Assembly: GCF_003709565.1 (NCBI RefSeq)
Contig: NZ_QNRC01000003.1
Location: 62,001-126,000 of the forward strand
Origin: Paracoccus sigandri
GTDB taxonomy: Bacteria; Pseudomonadota; Alphaproteobacteria; Rhodobacterales; Rhodobacteraceae
Direction of reading: 5' to 3'
DNA: 64,000 bases
Shown: positions 11,500 through 20,184 of the stretch, piece by piece
Position numbering within the stretch: position 1 is the first letter of the stretch
Layout of the letters: each line of letters starts with the position of its first letter
The notes under the pieces: model-generated
Told to the model about the DNA's origin: nothing
Databases searched by the model: none
The model's input: only the letters and a program-made list of their open reading frames with translations
Made by a program: the position numbers and the translations under genes

Positions 11500-12688
11500 A
11501 TTCGCCTCCGAAAACGCGGGCATGAAGGGGGTTGAAGCCGATGCGGTAGCTGAGTTCGGCCGGATGGCGGACATCCCAGATCGCCAGGTCGGCGCGCGCG
11601 CCCGCCGTGATCGTGCCACGATCCGCCAGCCCCAGGGCGCGGGCCGCATGGCGGGTCACGCCCGCCAGGCATTCGGCCGGGGTCAGGCGGAACAGCGTCG
11701 CGCCCATGTTCATCGTCAGCAGGATCGAGGTCAGCGGCGAGGTGCCCGGATTGGCATCCGTGGCCAGCGCGATGGGCACGCCCGCATCGCGCAGCGCCTG
11801 CACAGGGGGCAATTGCGTCTCGCGCAGCGTGTAGAAGGCGCCGGGCAGCAGCACCGCGACCGTGCCCGAGGCCGCCATCGCCGCGATCCCGTCGGCGCCC
11901 AGATATTCCAGGTGATCGGCGGACAGCGCGCCATGTTCCGCCGCCATCGCCGCGCCGCCGAGGTCCGACAGCTGTTCGGCATGCAGCTTGACCGGCAGGC
12001 CCAGGCCGGCGGCGTGATCGAAGACCGCCGCCATTTCGTCGCGCGAGAAGGCGATCCCCTCGCAGAAACCGTCCACGGCGTCGATCAGCCCCTCGGCATG
12101 GGCGCGGTCCATGCCGCGGATCACCACGTCGCGCAGATAGCCCGCACGGTCGTCCTTGCATTCCGGCGGCAGGGCATGGGCGGCAAGCCAGGTCGTCGCC
12201 ACATGGACCGGGCGGCTTTCGCCGATCCGCCGGGCGGTGCGCAGCATCTTCAGCTCGGTCTCGACATCCAGCCCATAGCCCGACTTGATCTCGATGGTGG
12301 TCACGCCCTCGGCGATCAGGTGATCGACGCGCCGCAGCGCCGCATCCAGCAGCGCAGCCTCGTCGGCCTCGCGCGTCGCCCGGACCGAGGACAGGATGCC
12401 GCCACCCGCCCGCGCGATTTCCTCATAGCTGGCGCCTTCCAGCCGCATCTCGAATTCCTGCGCCCGGTCGCCGCCGAAGACGACATGCGTGTGGCAATCG
12501 ACCAGCCCCGGCGTCACCAGCCGTCCGCCCAGATCGCGACGCGGCGCATCGCGATGGGGCAGCTGCGCCTCGGCTCCCGCCCAGATGATTCGGTCGCCGT
12601 CGATGACCAGCGCGGCGCCGTCGATCAATCCGTAACCGGCTGATTCATCAGCCATTGTTGCAAGGGTGGCATTCACGAGGACCTGCAT
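11492..12688 (-). CDS. hutI: Imidazolonepropionase
   Basis: Zinc amidohydrolase converting 4-imidazolone-5-propionate to N-formimidoylglutamate. About 398 residues. The metal-binding [12 protein letters not shown] and the downstream [14 protein letters not shown] and [12 protein letters not shown] segments are diagnostic. In-frame ATGs at 12688, 12697 and 12706 are all possible; [12 protein letters not shown] from 12688 matches family N-termini best. It is the first gene of the leftward hut operon and diverges from hutF across an AT-rich promoter region. Translation of hutH begins inside its last codons. Confidence 0.95.
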   Translation of the reverse strand: MQVLVNATLATMADESAGYGLIDGAALVIDGDRIIWAGAEAQLPHRDAPRRDLGGRLVTPGLVDCHTHVVFGGDRAQEFEMRLEGASYEEIARAGGGILSSVRATREADEAALLDAALRRVDHLIAEGVTTIEIKSGYGLDVETELKMLRTARRIGESRPVHVATTWLAAHALPPECKDDRAGYLRDVVIRGMDRAHAEGLIDAVDGFCEGIAFSRDEMAAVFDHAAGLGLPVKLHAEQLSDLGGAAMAAEHGALSADHLEYLGADGIAAMAASGTVAVLLPGAFYTLRETQLPPVQALRDAGVPIALATDANPGTSPLTSILLTMNMGATLFRLTPAECLAGVTRHAARALGLADRGTITAGARADLAIWDVRHPAELSYRIGFNPLHARVFGGEFV

Positions 12689-12722
12689 CGGACACATGCT
12701 CCGCATTGATTTCTTCGCGGTT

Positions 12723-12764
12723 CTATGTTTAAACTTATTTATCCTCTATGTCTAAACCTATTTT
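12723..12764. promoter_or_regulatory. hut divergent control region with tandem repeat
   Basis: Two imperfect direct copies starting CTATGTTTAAAC (12723) and CTATGTCTAAAC (12746), 23 bases apart, match at 16 of 19 positions, and the first contains the 8-base palindrome GTTTAAAC. This is the AT-rich gap between hutI and hutF. It is the natural place for the divergent promoters and for HutC operators; the spacing of two helical turns fits two repressor dimers on one face. HutC binding is inference. Confidence 0.5.
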
Positions 12765-12808
12765 CAGGAAAGCCCGTCCGGCAGGATCCGGCAGAAAGGA
12801 ACAGCAAG

Positions 12809-14173
12809 ATGACCATCATCTGGGCAGAACAGGCGCTCTTGCCGGAAGGCTGGGCAGAAGATGTCCGGGTCGACCTGGGGGCAGATGGGCGAATCACCCG
12901 CGTGCAGCCGGGCGCCCCGGCAGCGGGCCAGCGGGTCCAGCTGCTGCTGCCCGCGATGGCGAACCTGCATTCCCACGCCTTCCAGCGCGCCATGGCCGGG
13001 CTGTCGGAATCGCGCGGGCCCCATCCGCGCGACACGTTCTGGACCTGGCGGCAGATCATGTATCGCTTCCTGGACCACCTGACGCCCGAGGATGTCGAGG
13101 CCATCGCGGCGCTGGTGCAGATGGAGATGCTGGAGGCGGGCTATGCCACCAATGTGGAATTCCACTATCTGCACCACCGCGCCGATGGCGGCTTTTACGA
13201 CGACATCGCGGAAATGGCCGGGCGGATCGCGGCGGCGGCCAGCCGGACCGGGATCGGGCTGACGCTGCTGCCGGTGCATTACCAGTTCGGCGGCGTGGAT
13301 CGCCGCCCGCTGGGGCCGGGCCAGCGGCGTTTCGGCACCACGCCCGATCAGTTCATCCGCCTGCTGGACGCCTCGGAACGGCTGCTGCGCGACCTGCCGG
13401 CTGATGCCGGGATCGGCGTCGCGCCGCATTCGCTGCGAGCGGTTTCCCCCGAGGCGCTGGCCCTCTGCGCGACCCTGCGCCCGGATCGCCCGCTGCACAT
13501 GCACCTGGCCGAGCAGATCCCCGAGATCGAGGAAGTCCGGGCCGCCTGGGGCCGCCGCCCGGTCGAATGGCTGCTGGACAACCACGCCCCCGACCGGCGC
13601 TGGACGCTGATCCACCTGACCCACATGACCGAGGACGAGACCCGCCGCCTTGCCGCCACCGGCGCGGTCGCGGGCCTGTGCCCGATCACCGAATCCAGCC
13701 TGGGCGACGGGATCTTCAACGGCACGATCTGGCAGGAGGCCGGCGGGCGGCTGGGGTTCGGCTCGGACAGCAATATCCGCATCAGCCTGATCGAGGAGCT
13801 GCGCACCCTGGAATACAGCCAGCGCCTGCGCGACACCGCCCGCGCGATCCTGGCGCAGCCCGGCCGCTCGACCGGGCGGGTGCTCCATGACGCGGGGCTG
13901 GACGGCGGGGCGACGGCGGCGGGGCGCGCGACCAGGGCGATCCGCGAAGGGCTGTGGGCCGACCTGGCCGCGGTGTCGCTGAACAATCCGGTGATGTTCG
14001 GGCGCAAGGGCGACAAGATGCTGGACAGCCTGATCTTCGCGGGCGGTGAGGGGCTGGTGCGCGAGGTCTGGGTGGCGGGCCGCCATGTCGTGCGGGACGG
14101 ACGGCATATGGACCGCGACCGGATCCTGGCCGATTATCTGGCCTGCATCGCCAGATTGCAGGAGCGCATGTGA
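12809..14173 (+). CDS. hutF: Formimidoylglutamate deiminase
   Basis: Amidohydrolase converting N-formimidoylglutamate to N-formylglutamate and ammonia; it supplies HutG. 454 residues from ATG 12809, which has AAGGA at a good distance. An upstream in-frame ATG at 12725 lies in the promoter repeats and is rejected. The metal-binding NLHSHAFQRAMAGLSE and the later LHMHLAEQIPEIEEV, HLTHMTEDE and GFGSDSNIRISLIEELR are typical HutF segments. It is co-transcribed with hutC, which begins four bases before its end. Confidence 0.95.
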   Translation: MTIIWAEQALLPEGWAEDVRVDLGADGRITRVQPGAPAAGQRVQLLLPAMANLHSHAFQRAMAGLSESRGPHPRDTFWTWRQIMYRFLDHLTPEDVEAIAALVQMEMLEAGYATNVEFHYLHHRADGGFYDDIAEMAGRIAAAASRTGIGLTLLPVHYQFGGVDRRPLGPGQRRFGTTPDQFIRLLDASERLLRDLPADAGIGVAPHSLRAVSPEALALCATLRPDRPLHMHLAEQIPEIEEVRAAWGRRPVEWLLDNHAPDRRWTLIHLTHMTEDETRRLAATGAVAGLCPITESSLGDGIFNGTIWQEAGGRLGFGSDSNIRISLIEELRTLEYSQRLRDTARAILAQPGRSTGRVLHDAGLDGGATAAGRATRAIREGLWADLAAVSLNNPVMFGRKGDKMLDSLIFAGGEGLVREVWVAGRHVVRDGRHMDRDRILADYLACIARLQERM

Positions 14174-14895
14174 CCGACAAGCAAGCCGGCCAGTCTTTGG
14201 CCCCCCCCTCGGCCAAGGCCCAGCATATCGCCGCCGAAGTCCGCCGCCGCATCGTGGACCGCGAATGGCGGCAGGGCGACCGCATCCCGGACGAGGCCGA
14301 CCTGGCCGTGGAATTCGGCGTCGCCCGCGCGACCGTGAACAAGGCGCTGCAGCTGCTGGCCGATGAGGGGCTGCTGGACCGCAAGCGCCGGGCGGGCACG
14401 CGGGTGACGATCAACCCGGTGCGCAAGGCCACGATCTCGATCCCCATCGTGCGCGAGCAGATCGAGCAGGCGGGGATGGAATACGGCCATCGCGTGGTCG
14501 CCCAACGCCGCAGCCCCCTGCCCGCCGACATCGCGGCCCGGATCGGCCTGCCCGAAGGCGAGCAGCTGATCCATCTGCGCGCCGTCCATTACGGCGACGG
14601 CCGGCCCTATCAGCTGGAGGATCGCTGGATCAATCCGCGCGCGGTGCCGGGGCTGGAGCAGGTCGATTTCCGGCAGGTCAACGCGAATGAATGGCTGGTC
14701 CGCAACGCCCCCTATCTGCGGGCCGAGATGGCCTTCTCGGCCGCCAATGCCGATGCGCGCGAGGCGCGGCTGCTGCAGACCCGGCGCGGCCAGGCGCTGC
14801 TGATCCTGCAGCGCAGCACCTGGAACGATGCCGGGCCGATCACCACGGTGCGCCTTGCCTGCCATCCCGGCTATGTGATGAACGCGCAGAACTGA
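14170..14895 (+). CDS. hutC: GntR-family histidine utilisation repressor
   Basis: GntR/HutC-subfamily regulator, 241 residues, with an N-terminal winged helix (AAEVRRRIVDREWRQGDRIP then FGVARATVNKALQLLADEGLL) and a C-terminal UTRA ligand domain that in studied HutC proteins senses urocanate. The GTG start overlaps the hutF stop (GTGA). It probably represses both divergent hut units through the repeats at 12723-12764 and is itself under that control. Confidence 0.93.
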   Translation: MTDKQAGQSLAPPSAKAQHIAAEVRRRIVDREWRQGDRIPDEADLAVEFGVARATVNKALQLLADEGLLDRKRRAGTRVTINPVRKATISIPIVREQIEQAGMEYGHRVVAQRRSPLPADIAARIGLPEGEQLIHLRAVHYGDGRPYQLEDRWINPRAVPGLEQVDFRQVNANEWLVRNAPYLRAEMAFSAANADAREARLLQTRRGQALLILQRSTWNDAGPITTVRLACHPGYVMNAQN

Positions 14896-14900
14896 ACGAT

Positions 14901-14928
14901 CGCACCGGGCGCCGGGGCGCCCGGTGCG
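14901..14928. terminator. bidirectional hairpin between hutC and symporter gene
   Basis: A perfect 11-bp stem (CGCACCGGGCG/CGCCCGGTGCG) with a 6-base loop lies between the convergent hutC and symporter genes. It is placed to end both transcripts; no T-run. Confidence 0.65.
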
Positions 14929-14936
14929 CCGTGTCG

Positions 14937-16397
14937 TCAGGCCGGGGCCTCGACCCTGCGGCTGATGCCGAAGGTCGCCAGGCTGACCAGCACATAGAGC
15001 GTGCTGGACACCAGGCAGCCGACCAGCGGCCCCACGACCCAGCCCGCATCCGACCACAGAAGCAGCCCGCCCGAGGTCACGAAGCCGCCCGCCATCGCCG
15101 CCAGCGCGCCCCAGCCGTTGCCCAGCCAGAACGAGGACACGAAGATCGGCCCGACCAGCGCGGCCAGCAGCGTCCCGGTGCCCAGGATGCCCAGCCAGGA
15201 CAGCAGGAAGGGCGGCGCGTAAAGCATCATGGCCAGCCCGACCAGCCCGAAGACCACCACCGCCGCGCGGTTGATCGCCAGCGTCGCCGCCGGGTTCTCG
15301 CGCCCCGGAAACAGCGCCCGGCGCAGGTCGTGCGAGGCGGCCGCCGCGACGGTATGCAGCAGCGAATTGGCGGTGGATTTCATCGCGAACAGGATGCACA
15401 GGGTGATGAAGCCCCCCAGCGCCGGATGCAGGAAGGTCTGCAGATAGGCCGGCATGGCCTGGTCGGCGGCCTCCAGCCCCGGCATCCGCACCCGCATGTA
15501 GAGCCCCACGATCGGGATCAGCGACAGGATGCAGGCGAAGGGCGCGACGAACAGCGCCACCTTGCTGAAATTCACGTCCGGGCGGAAGGCCAGGAAACGC
15601 ACCGACATGTAGGGTAGCACCGCCGTGAACATGAAGGCATAGGGCAGCACCATGAAGACCGCGCCGGGATGCTTGCCATAGGGCTCGGCCGTGGCGGGAT
15701 CGACCAGCGCGGCATCGACGGCGCGCAGCTCGGACACCAGCGCCAGCGGCGACAGGTCGCCGAAGATCTGCGCGCAGATGATGACCGCGGCGGCCAGCAT
15801 CCCCGACAGCATCAGCGCGTCGGTCCAGGCCACCGCCAGCATGCCGCCCAGCACGGTATAGAGGATGATGACCCCGATCATCAGCGTCGCGCCCCAGGCC
15901 TCGGGCAGGTCCAGCCAGCCTGCGGCAAGCATGCCGACGGCCTTGATCTGGCTGGTCAGGAAGACCAGCAGCAGCACGATGGTCATCAGCGCCGCCACCG
16001 CCTGGACCACGCGGCCCAGCCTGCCGGTCGCGTGCAGCCGCGCCGCATATTCGGGGATGGTGCAGCTTCCCATCGCCTCGGCTCGGCTGGACAGGAAGCG
16101 CGCGAAGAACAGCACCGCGATCACCATGGCCGGGGCGAACATGAAGTTCCCCAGCAGCTCGACCGCGCCGAACTGATAGGCGACGCCGGGCGAGCCCATG
16201 AAGCCCCAGCCGGAATAGCCGGTGGCGACGATGGTCCCGGCCCCGACCAGCGGCCCCAGAGAGCGCCCGGCGACCAGGAAGCCGCTTTCGTCCTCGGCAT
16301 TCTGGTGCATCGCGCCGCAGGATTTCCAGCCCAGCCACAGCAGCCCGATCATCGAGGCGGCCATGATCAGCCAGTTCAACCACAGATAGTCGTTCAT
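14937..16397 (-). CDS. Sodium/solute symporter (SSS family)
   Basis: Inner-membrane transporter of the SSS family, 486 residues with about thirteen hydrophobic segments. Family features include FLVAGRSLGPLVGAGTIVA in the first discontinuous helix region, IPEYAARLH, and the loop GGMLAVAWTDALM corresponding to the SSS core signature. AGGGAGAAGAAG precedes the ATG. It is the third gene of a leftward set headed by creatinase, with a 35-residue membrane peptide gene in between, so creatine (or creatinine, sarcosine) is a reasonable substrate guess. The sequence alone does not name the solute. Confidence 0.9.
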   Translation of the reverse strand: MNDYLWLNWLIMAASMIGLLWLGWKSCGAMHQNAEDESGFLVAGRSLGPLVGAGTIVATGYSGWGFMGSPGVAYQFGAVELLGNFMFAPAMVIAVLFFARFLSSRAEAMGSCTIPEYAARLHATGRLGRVVQAVAALMTIVLLLVFLTSQIKAVGMLAAGWLDLPEAWGATLMIGVIILYTVLGGMLAVAWTDALMLSGMLAAAVIICAQIFGDLSPLALVSELRAVDAALVDPATAEPYGKHPGAVFMVLPYAFMFTAVLPYMSVRFLAFRPDVNFSKVALFVAPFACILSLIPIVGLYMRVRMPGLEAADQAMPAYLQTFLHPALGGFITLCILFAMKSTANSLLHTVAAAASHDLRRALFPGRENPAATLAINRAAVVVFGLVGLAMMLYAPPFLLSWLGILGTGTLLAALVGPIFVSSFWLGNGWGALAAMAGGFVTSGGLLLWSDAGWVVGPLVGCLVSSTLYVLVSLATFGISRRVEAPA

Positions 16398-16472
16398 CTT
16401 CTTCTCCCTGTCGGGGGGGCGCGGGCCGGCGGATCGTTCTGCGCGATCCTTGCGCGGCGGCGCGCCTGTCGG

Positions 16473-16580
16473 TCAGTGACGGTTGCGAAGGCGCCCGATG
16501 GCGAAGGCCAGCGCGGCAAGCGAAAGGGTGGCCAGGTTCAGCAGGGCAAACCAGTCCAGGACCCATGAATCGAACAGCAT
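16473..16580 (-). CDS. 35-residue single-span membrane peptide, putative symporter accessory subunit
   Basis: A short frame with an excellent ribosome site (AGGAG, five bases from the ATG at 16580). It starts MLFDSW, has one hydrophobic span at about residues 9-29 and ends in a basic tail RLRNRH, so N-out/C-in topology is likely. It lies 75 bases upstream of the symporter gene on the same strand and downstream of creatinase. Sodium symporters of other families, such as MetP/MetS, have comparable tiny partner subunits. I infer an accessory role; below usual gene-calling cut-offs, so easily missed. Confidence 0.65.
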   Translation of the reverse strand: MLFDSWVLDWFALLNLATLSLAALAFAIGRLRNRH

Positions 16581-16617
16581 GGGGGCTCCTATTTTGTGCG
16601 TCGGAGGATGGAGGAAA

Positions 16618-16638
16618 GCCCCCGGCGGTGCCGGGGGC
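16618..16638 (-). terminator. hairpin after creatinase gene
   Basis: A perfect 9-bp stem (GCCCCCGGC/GCCGGGGGC) with a 3-base loop follows the creatinase stop; in the leftward transcript it is followed by CUUUCC. It may be a partial terminator separating creatinase from the peptide-symporter pair, or an mRNA end. Confidence 0.55.
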
Positions 16639-16645
16639 CGCGTGG

Positions 16646-17875
16646 TCAGGCCGCCCTGGCCGCCGCCCTGACGATCAGGTGGTCGGGACCATAGGGGAAG
16701 CCGGTGATGTTGCGGTTGCCGCCGTCCTCGATGACCAGGATGTCGTGCTCGCGATAGCCGCCGGCGCCGGGCATCCCCTCGGGGATGGTGATCATCGGCT
16801 CCATGCTGACGACCATGCCGGGCTCCAGGACGGTGTCGCAATCCTCGCGCAGCTCCAGCCCCGCCTCGCGGCCGTAATAGTGGCACAGCACCCCGAAGCT
16901 GTGGCCATAGCCGAAGCTGCGATACTGCAGCAGGCCGTGGCCGGCATAGATCTCGTTCAGCTCCCGCGCGATGTCCGAGCAGCGGTTGCCCGGCACCAGC
17001 AGCTCCTTGCCGCGGTCATGGACCTCGCAGTTGATCCGCCACAGCCGCAGATGCTCGTCGCTGGCCTCCTCGGCAAACAGGGTGCGTTCCAGCGCGACGT
17101 AATAGCCCGCGACCATCGGGAAGCAGTTCAGCGACAGGATGTCGCCGCGTTCGATCCGGCGGCTGGTGACGGGGTTGTGTGCGCCGTCGGTGTTCAGGCC
17201 CGACTGGAACCAGGTCCAGGTGTCCAGAAGCTCGGCCTGGGGCCAGGTGCGGGCGATCTCGCGCACCATGGCGGCGGTGGAATGCAGCGCCACCTCGTGC
17301 TCGGGCACGCCCATGGCCACCGCCTCGACGCAGGCCGCGCCGCCCAGGTCGGCGATGCGGGCCATCTCGGTGATATGGGCGATCTCCTCGGCCGACTTGA
17401 CCATCCGCAGCCGCATGGCGGGGGCGGCGATGTCGACGAGATCGACGCCGGGGAATTCCGATTCCAGCGATGCCAGCAGCTCGACGCTGACATGGTCGAA
17501 CTCAATGCCGATGCGCCTTGCGGCGCCGACCAGCTGGCGGACGGCGTGGAAATAATTGTCCTTCTGCCAGTCAGTATAGGTGATGTTGCCGCCCGCCGTG
17601 CGCCGCCAGGGCTGGCCGCCGTCGATGCCGGCGCTGATCGTGGTCGCCTTGTCATGGTCGATCACCAGCCCGTAGCGGCGCCCGAACTGGCAATAGAGGA
17701 AATCCGCGTAATAGTTGATGTTGTGATAAGAGGTGAACAGCGCCGCATCGATCCCGGCGCTGGCCATATGCGCGCGGATCGCCTGCTGGCGGCGGCTCAT
17801 CTCGGCGGCGGAAAAGGTCGGCGCGGCCTTCGGGCCGTTGCCGGTGAAATCCTGCAATCTCTCGCGCTGGGTCAT
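16646..17875 (-). CDS. Creatinase (creatine amidinohydrolase)
   Basis: M24-fold enzyme hydrolysing creatine to sarcosine and urea; cytoplasmic. 409 residues. It aligns closely with my recollection of Pseudomonas creatinase throughout: FTSYHNINYYADFLYC, NIDGGQPWRR-type segment SAGIDGGQPWRR, DTWTWFQSGLNTDGAHNPV, REAGLELRED and MEPMITIPEGMPGAGG. The histidine of DGAHNPV (residue 233) matches the catalytic His232. This distinguishes it from proline peptidases of the same fold. It heads the unit with the membrane peptide and symporter and diverges from a LysR gene. Confidence 0.92.
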   Translation of the reverse strand: MTQRERLQDFTGNGPKAAPTFSAAEMSRRQQAIRAHMASAGIDAALFTSYHNINYYADFLYCQFGRRYGLVIDHDKATTISAGIDGGQPWRRTAGGNITYTDWQKDNYFHAVRQLVGAARRIGIEFDHVSVELLASLESEFPGVDLVDIAAPAMRLRMVKSAEEIAHITEMARIADLGGAACVEAVAMGVPEHEVALHSTAAMVREIARTWPQAELLDTWTWFQSGLNTDGAHNPVTSRRIERGDILSLNCFPMVAGYYVALERTLFAEEASDEHLRLWRINCEVHDRGKELLVPGNRCSDIARELNEIYAGHGLLQYRSFGYGHSFGVLCHYYGREAGLELREDCDTVLEPGMVVSMEPMITIPEGMPGAGGYREHDILVIEDGGNRNITGFPYGPDHLIVRAAARAA

Positions 17876-17957
17876 CGGGGATCCTGTGTGTTGCTTTCGA
17901 TTGCCTCAACTGTGATCCCGACCTTTCCCCAAGTCAAAAGACCATTTATCATGTATA

Positions 17958-17976
17958 GCTTGAGTAATTCTCAAGC
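17958..17976. promoter_or_regulatory. perfect inverted repeat, probable LysR operator
   Basis: GCTTGAG-N5-CTCAAGC is a perfect 7-bp inverted repeat containing a T-N11-A core (17961-17973). It lies in the 109-base gap between creatinase and the divergent LysR gene, ending just before the LysR ribosome site, the usual place for an autoregulatory LysR site. Confidence 0.65.
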
Positions 17977-17984
17977 GAGGAACG

Positions 17985-18902
17985 ATGTCGCAACCGCCGC
18001 TGAACGCCCTGCGCGTCTTCGAGGCCGCCGCCCGCCTGGGCAGTTTCGCCGCCGCCGCCGAGGCGCTGTTCGTCACGCAATCGGCGGTCAGCCACCAGAT
18101 CCGCCACCTGGAGGACTGGCTGGGCGCGCCGCTGTTCGACCGCTCGGGCCGCCGCCCGCGCCTGCTGCCGCGCGGCGAGGCGCTGGCGCGCGACCTGACG
18201 CTTGCACTTGGCGGGATCGACGCCGCCTGCCGCCGGGCCCGCGACAGCGCCGCCGCGAACGAGCTGGTGGTGGCGGCGATCCCCTCGGTCGCGGTCTGCT
18301 GGCTGATCCCGCGCCTGCCGGGCTTCCGCGCCCTGCATCCCGACATCGCGCTGCGGGTGATCTATGCCCATCACGGCCATGCGGTGGATTTCGGGGATGT
18401 CGACCTGGCCTTCGTCTTCTCGGACAGCCCGCCCAGGGGGCCGGGTTTCCGCGCCCAGGGCTTCCTGTCGGGCATCAGCGTGCCGGTCTGCAGCCCGCGC
18501 CTGCTGCCCGATGCCGCCGACCTGCCCCCTGCCCCGGCGGACCTGCCCGCGATGGGCCTGCTGCACGACGCCGACACGGCGGGCTGGCAGCTGTGGCTGC
18601 AACGCGCCGGCCTGCCGGTTCCCGCCGACCTGCCCGGCCCGGTCTTCCAGGATTTCAACCTGTTGCGCGCGGCCGCCCTGTCGGGCCAGGGGGTGGCGAT
18701 CTGCTCGCTGGCGATGATCGCCACGGATCTGGCCGAGGGCGCGCTGGTCCGGCTGTCCGACATCGCCGTGCTGGAGGAGTTCGACTATTACCTGACCATA
18801 TCCGACGCGCCGGTCGCCGACGAGGCGCGGCTGGCGGCAAGGGCCGCCTTCATCGACTGGGTGCTTGCCGAGAGGGCAGCCAGCCAGCCGGCGGAAGCCT
18901 AG
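17985..18902 (+). CDS. LysR-family regulator, GcvA type
   Basis: 305 residues, N-terminal winged helix-turn-helix (LNALRVFEAAARLGSFAAAAEALFVTQSAV region) and a C-terminal LysR substrate domain. The pattern PPLNALRVFEAAAR and the SAVSHQIRHLEDWLG stretch are those of GcvA-like members. GAGG precedes the ATG at 17985. It diverges from creatinase across a perfect palindrome, so it probably controls the creatinase-symporter unit in response to creatine or a product. Its 3' end overlaps by four bases the convergent 54-residue peptide gene. Confidence 0.92.
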   Translation: MSQPPLNALRVFEAAARLGSFAAAAEALFVTQSAVSHQIRHLEDWLGAPLFDRSGRRPRLLPRGEALARDLTLALGGIDAACRRARDSAAANELVVAAIPSVAVCWLIPRLPGFRALHPDIALRVIYAHHGHAVDFGDVDLAFVFSDSPPRGPGFRAQGFLSGISVPVCSPRLLPDAADLPPAPADLPAMGLLHDADTAGWQLWLQRAGLPVPADLPGPVFQDFNLLRAAALSGQGVAICSLAMIATDLAEGALVRLSDIAVLEEFDYYLTISDAPVADEARLAARAAFIDWVLAERAASQPAEA

Positions 18903-19063
18903 TCCGGCAGCGCGCCGCAGAAGCCGCCGCTGGCCGCAACCCCCGATCCAAGCGCCAGCAGCGGCGGCGCCCGGTAGGGGTTCAGATCGGCGGTCGCCTG
19001 GTCGAAGACCAGCAGCGCGGCCAGCAACAGCAGCGCGGCGAAGGCGGTGACGCGACGGGTCAT
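18899..19063 (-). CDS. 54-residue membrane peptide coupled to YeeE transporter
   Basis: Starts with an ATGA overlap on the YeeE/YedE stop codon, so it is probably translated by coupling. The peptide opens MTRRVTAF, has one hydrophobic span at about 6-23 (signal or anchor), then a proline-rich stretch and ends GGFCGALPD with a single cysteine. I do not recognise a family. Its position suggests an accessory to the sulfur transporter, and the cysteine could handle sulfane sulfur. Its stop overlaps the LysR stop on the other strand by four bases. Confidence 0.5.
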   Translation of the reverse strand: MTRRVTAFAALLLLAALLVFDQATADLNPYRAPPLLALGSGVAASGGFCGALPD

Positions 19064-20184
19064 GCGCGCGCCTCCAGCCCCAGCATCGGGCGCAGGCGGA
19101 CGCCCAGAACCGATCCCGCGAAGGCCGCGGCGAACCAGACCCAGCCATGCAGGCTGCCGGTCGAGATGCCGGAAAAGAACGCCCCGACATTGCAGCCGAA
19201 GGCCAGCCGCGAGGAATAGCCCAGCAAGAGGCCGGCCACGATCGTCGCGATCCAGGCGCGGGCGGGCAAGCTGGGCAGCGGCTGGGACAGCCCGCCGCTG
19301 CGCCAGGCCGCGACCAGGAAGGCCCCGGCGATGATGCCGATATTGGTCAATGAGGTCACGTCGGTCAGCACGCTCTGCCCCAGCAGGGCGGCATTGCCCG
19401 GCGCGCTCCAGAAGCTGGATGCCGACAGATCGGCCCCCAGCGCCACCGCGCCCTTGGCGGCCCAAAGCCCGAGCCCGTAGACCACGCCCCAGGGCTGGCC
19501 CGCGACGACCAGGTTGGCGATGGCCAGCGCCGCAATCGCCAGCGCGGCGAAGACCAGCCGCCTTGGCACCCGCCGCGTGCCCGGCGCGGCCAGCAGCAGC
19601 AGCCCCACAGCCACCGCCGCCAGCAGGGCCAGGGTCAGCGCAAGCCCCGATCCGCCGCCAAGCGTCAGGATCGGCAGCGCGCCCAGCCCGGTCCACCAGA
19701 CCAGCCCGTAGGCGCCCAGAAAGCTGCCGATGGCGAAGAAGGGCAGCGCCAGCAGTCCCACCGGATTGCCGCTGCCGGCATTGACCAGCGTGCCCGAGCC
19801 GCAGCCCAGCACGACCTGCATCGCCGCGCCGAAGACGAAGGCGCCGCCGACCATCGCCCAGCCGATCGGGGCCGCGGCGCCCGCGATCTCTCCGGGGCGG
19901 GCGGCCAGCAGCGGGAAGGCCACGACCGAGACCAGCGCGATGGCCAGAAGCTGCGCCAGGATGCCCGAGGGATCGCGCCGCAGGATCATCGCCCGCCACG
20001 GCCCGGCGAAACCGAAGCGCAGCCCCTCCAGCGCGATGCCGAAGCCCAGGCCGATCGCCAGCAGCAGCCCGAAGCGCGCGCCGGCAAACAGCGCCACGGC
20101 GAAGACCGCCGCCAGCCCGGCCAGCACGATCAGCCCGCGCTGCGCGGGACGCCCCGATGCGGGAAGCGCGACTGCCTCGACCAT
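19060..20184 (-). CDS. YeeE/YedE family sulfur-compound transporter
   Basis: Integral-membrane protein of about 374 residues with roughly ten hydrophobic segments and the duplicated cysteine-containing motifs of the family: VVLGCGSGTLVNAGSGN in the first half and LAFGCNVGAFFSGISTGS in the second. Members take up thiosulfate or other sulfur species through these cysteines. Its ATG overlaps the rhodanese stop by one base (TGATG), so the periplasmic sulfurtransferase and transporter are made together. Confidence 0.9.
   Translation of the reverse strand: MVEAVALPASGRPAQRGLIVLAGLAAVFAVALFAGARFGLLLAIGLGFGIALEGLRFGFAGPWRAMILRRDPSGILAQLLAIALVSVVAFPLLAARPGEIAGAAAPIGWAMVGGAFVFGAAMQVVLGCGSGTLVNAGSGNPVGLLALPFFAIGSFLGAYGLVWWTGLGALPILTLGGGSGLALTLALLAAVAVGLLLLAAPGTRRVPRRLVFAALAIAALAIANLVVAGQPWGVVYGLGLWAAKGAVALGADLSASSFWSAPGNAALLGQSVLTDVTSLTNIGIIAGAFLVAAWRSGGLSQPLPSLPARAWIATIVAGLLLGYSSRLAFGCNVGAFFSGISTGSLHGWVWFAAAFAGSVLGVRLRPMLGLEARA

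Noticed and set aside
16646..17875. Generic Xaa-Pro aminopeptidase call for the M24-fold protein
   Set aside because: The SYHNINYY, GIDGGQPWRR and DGAHNPV segments are those of creatinase, not proline peptidase.
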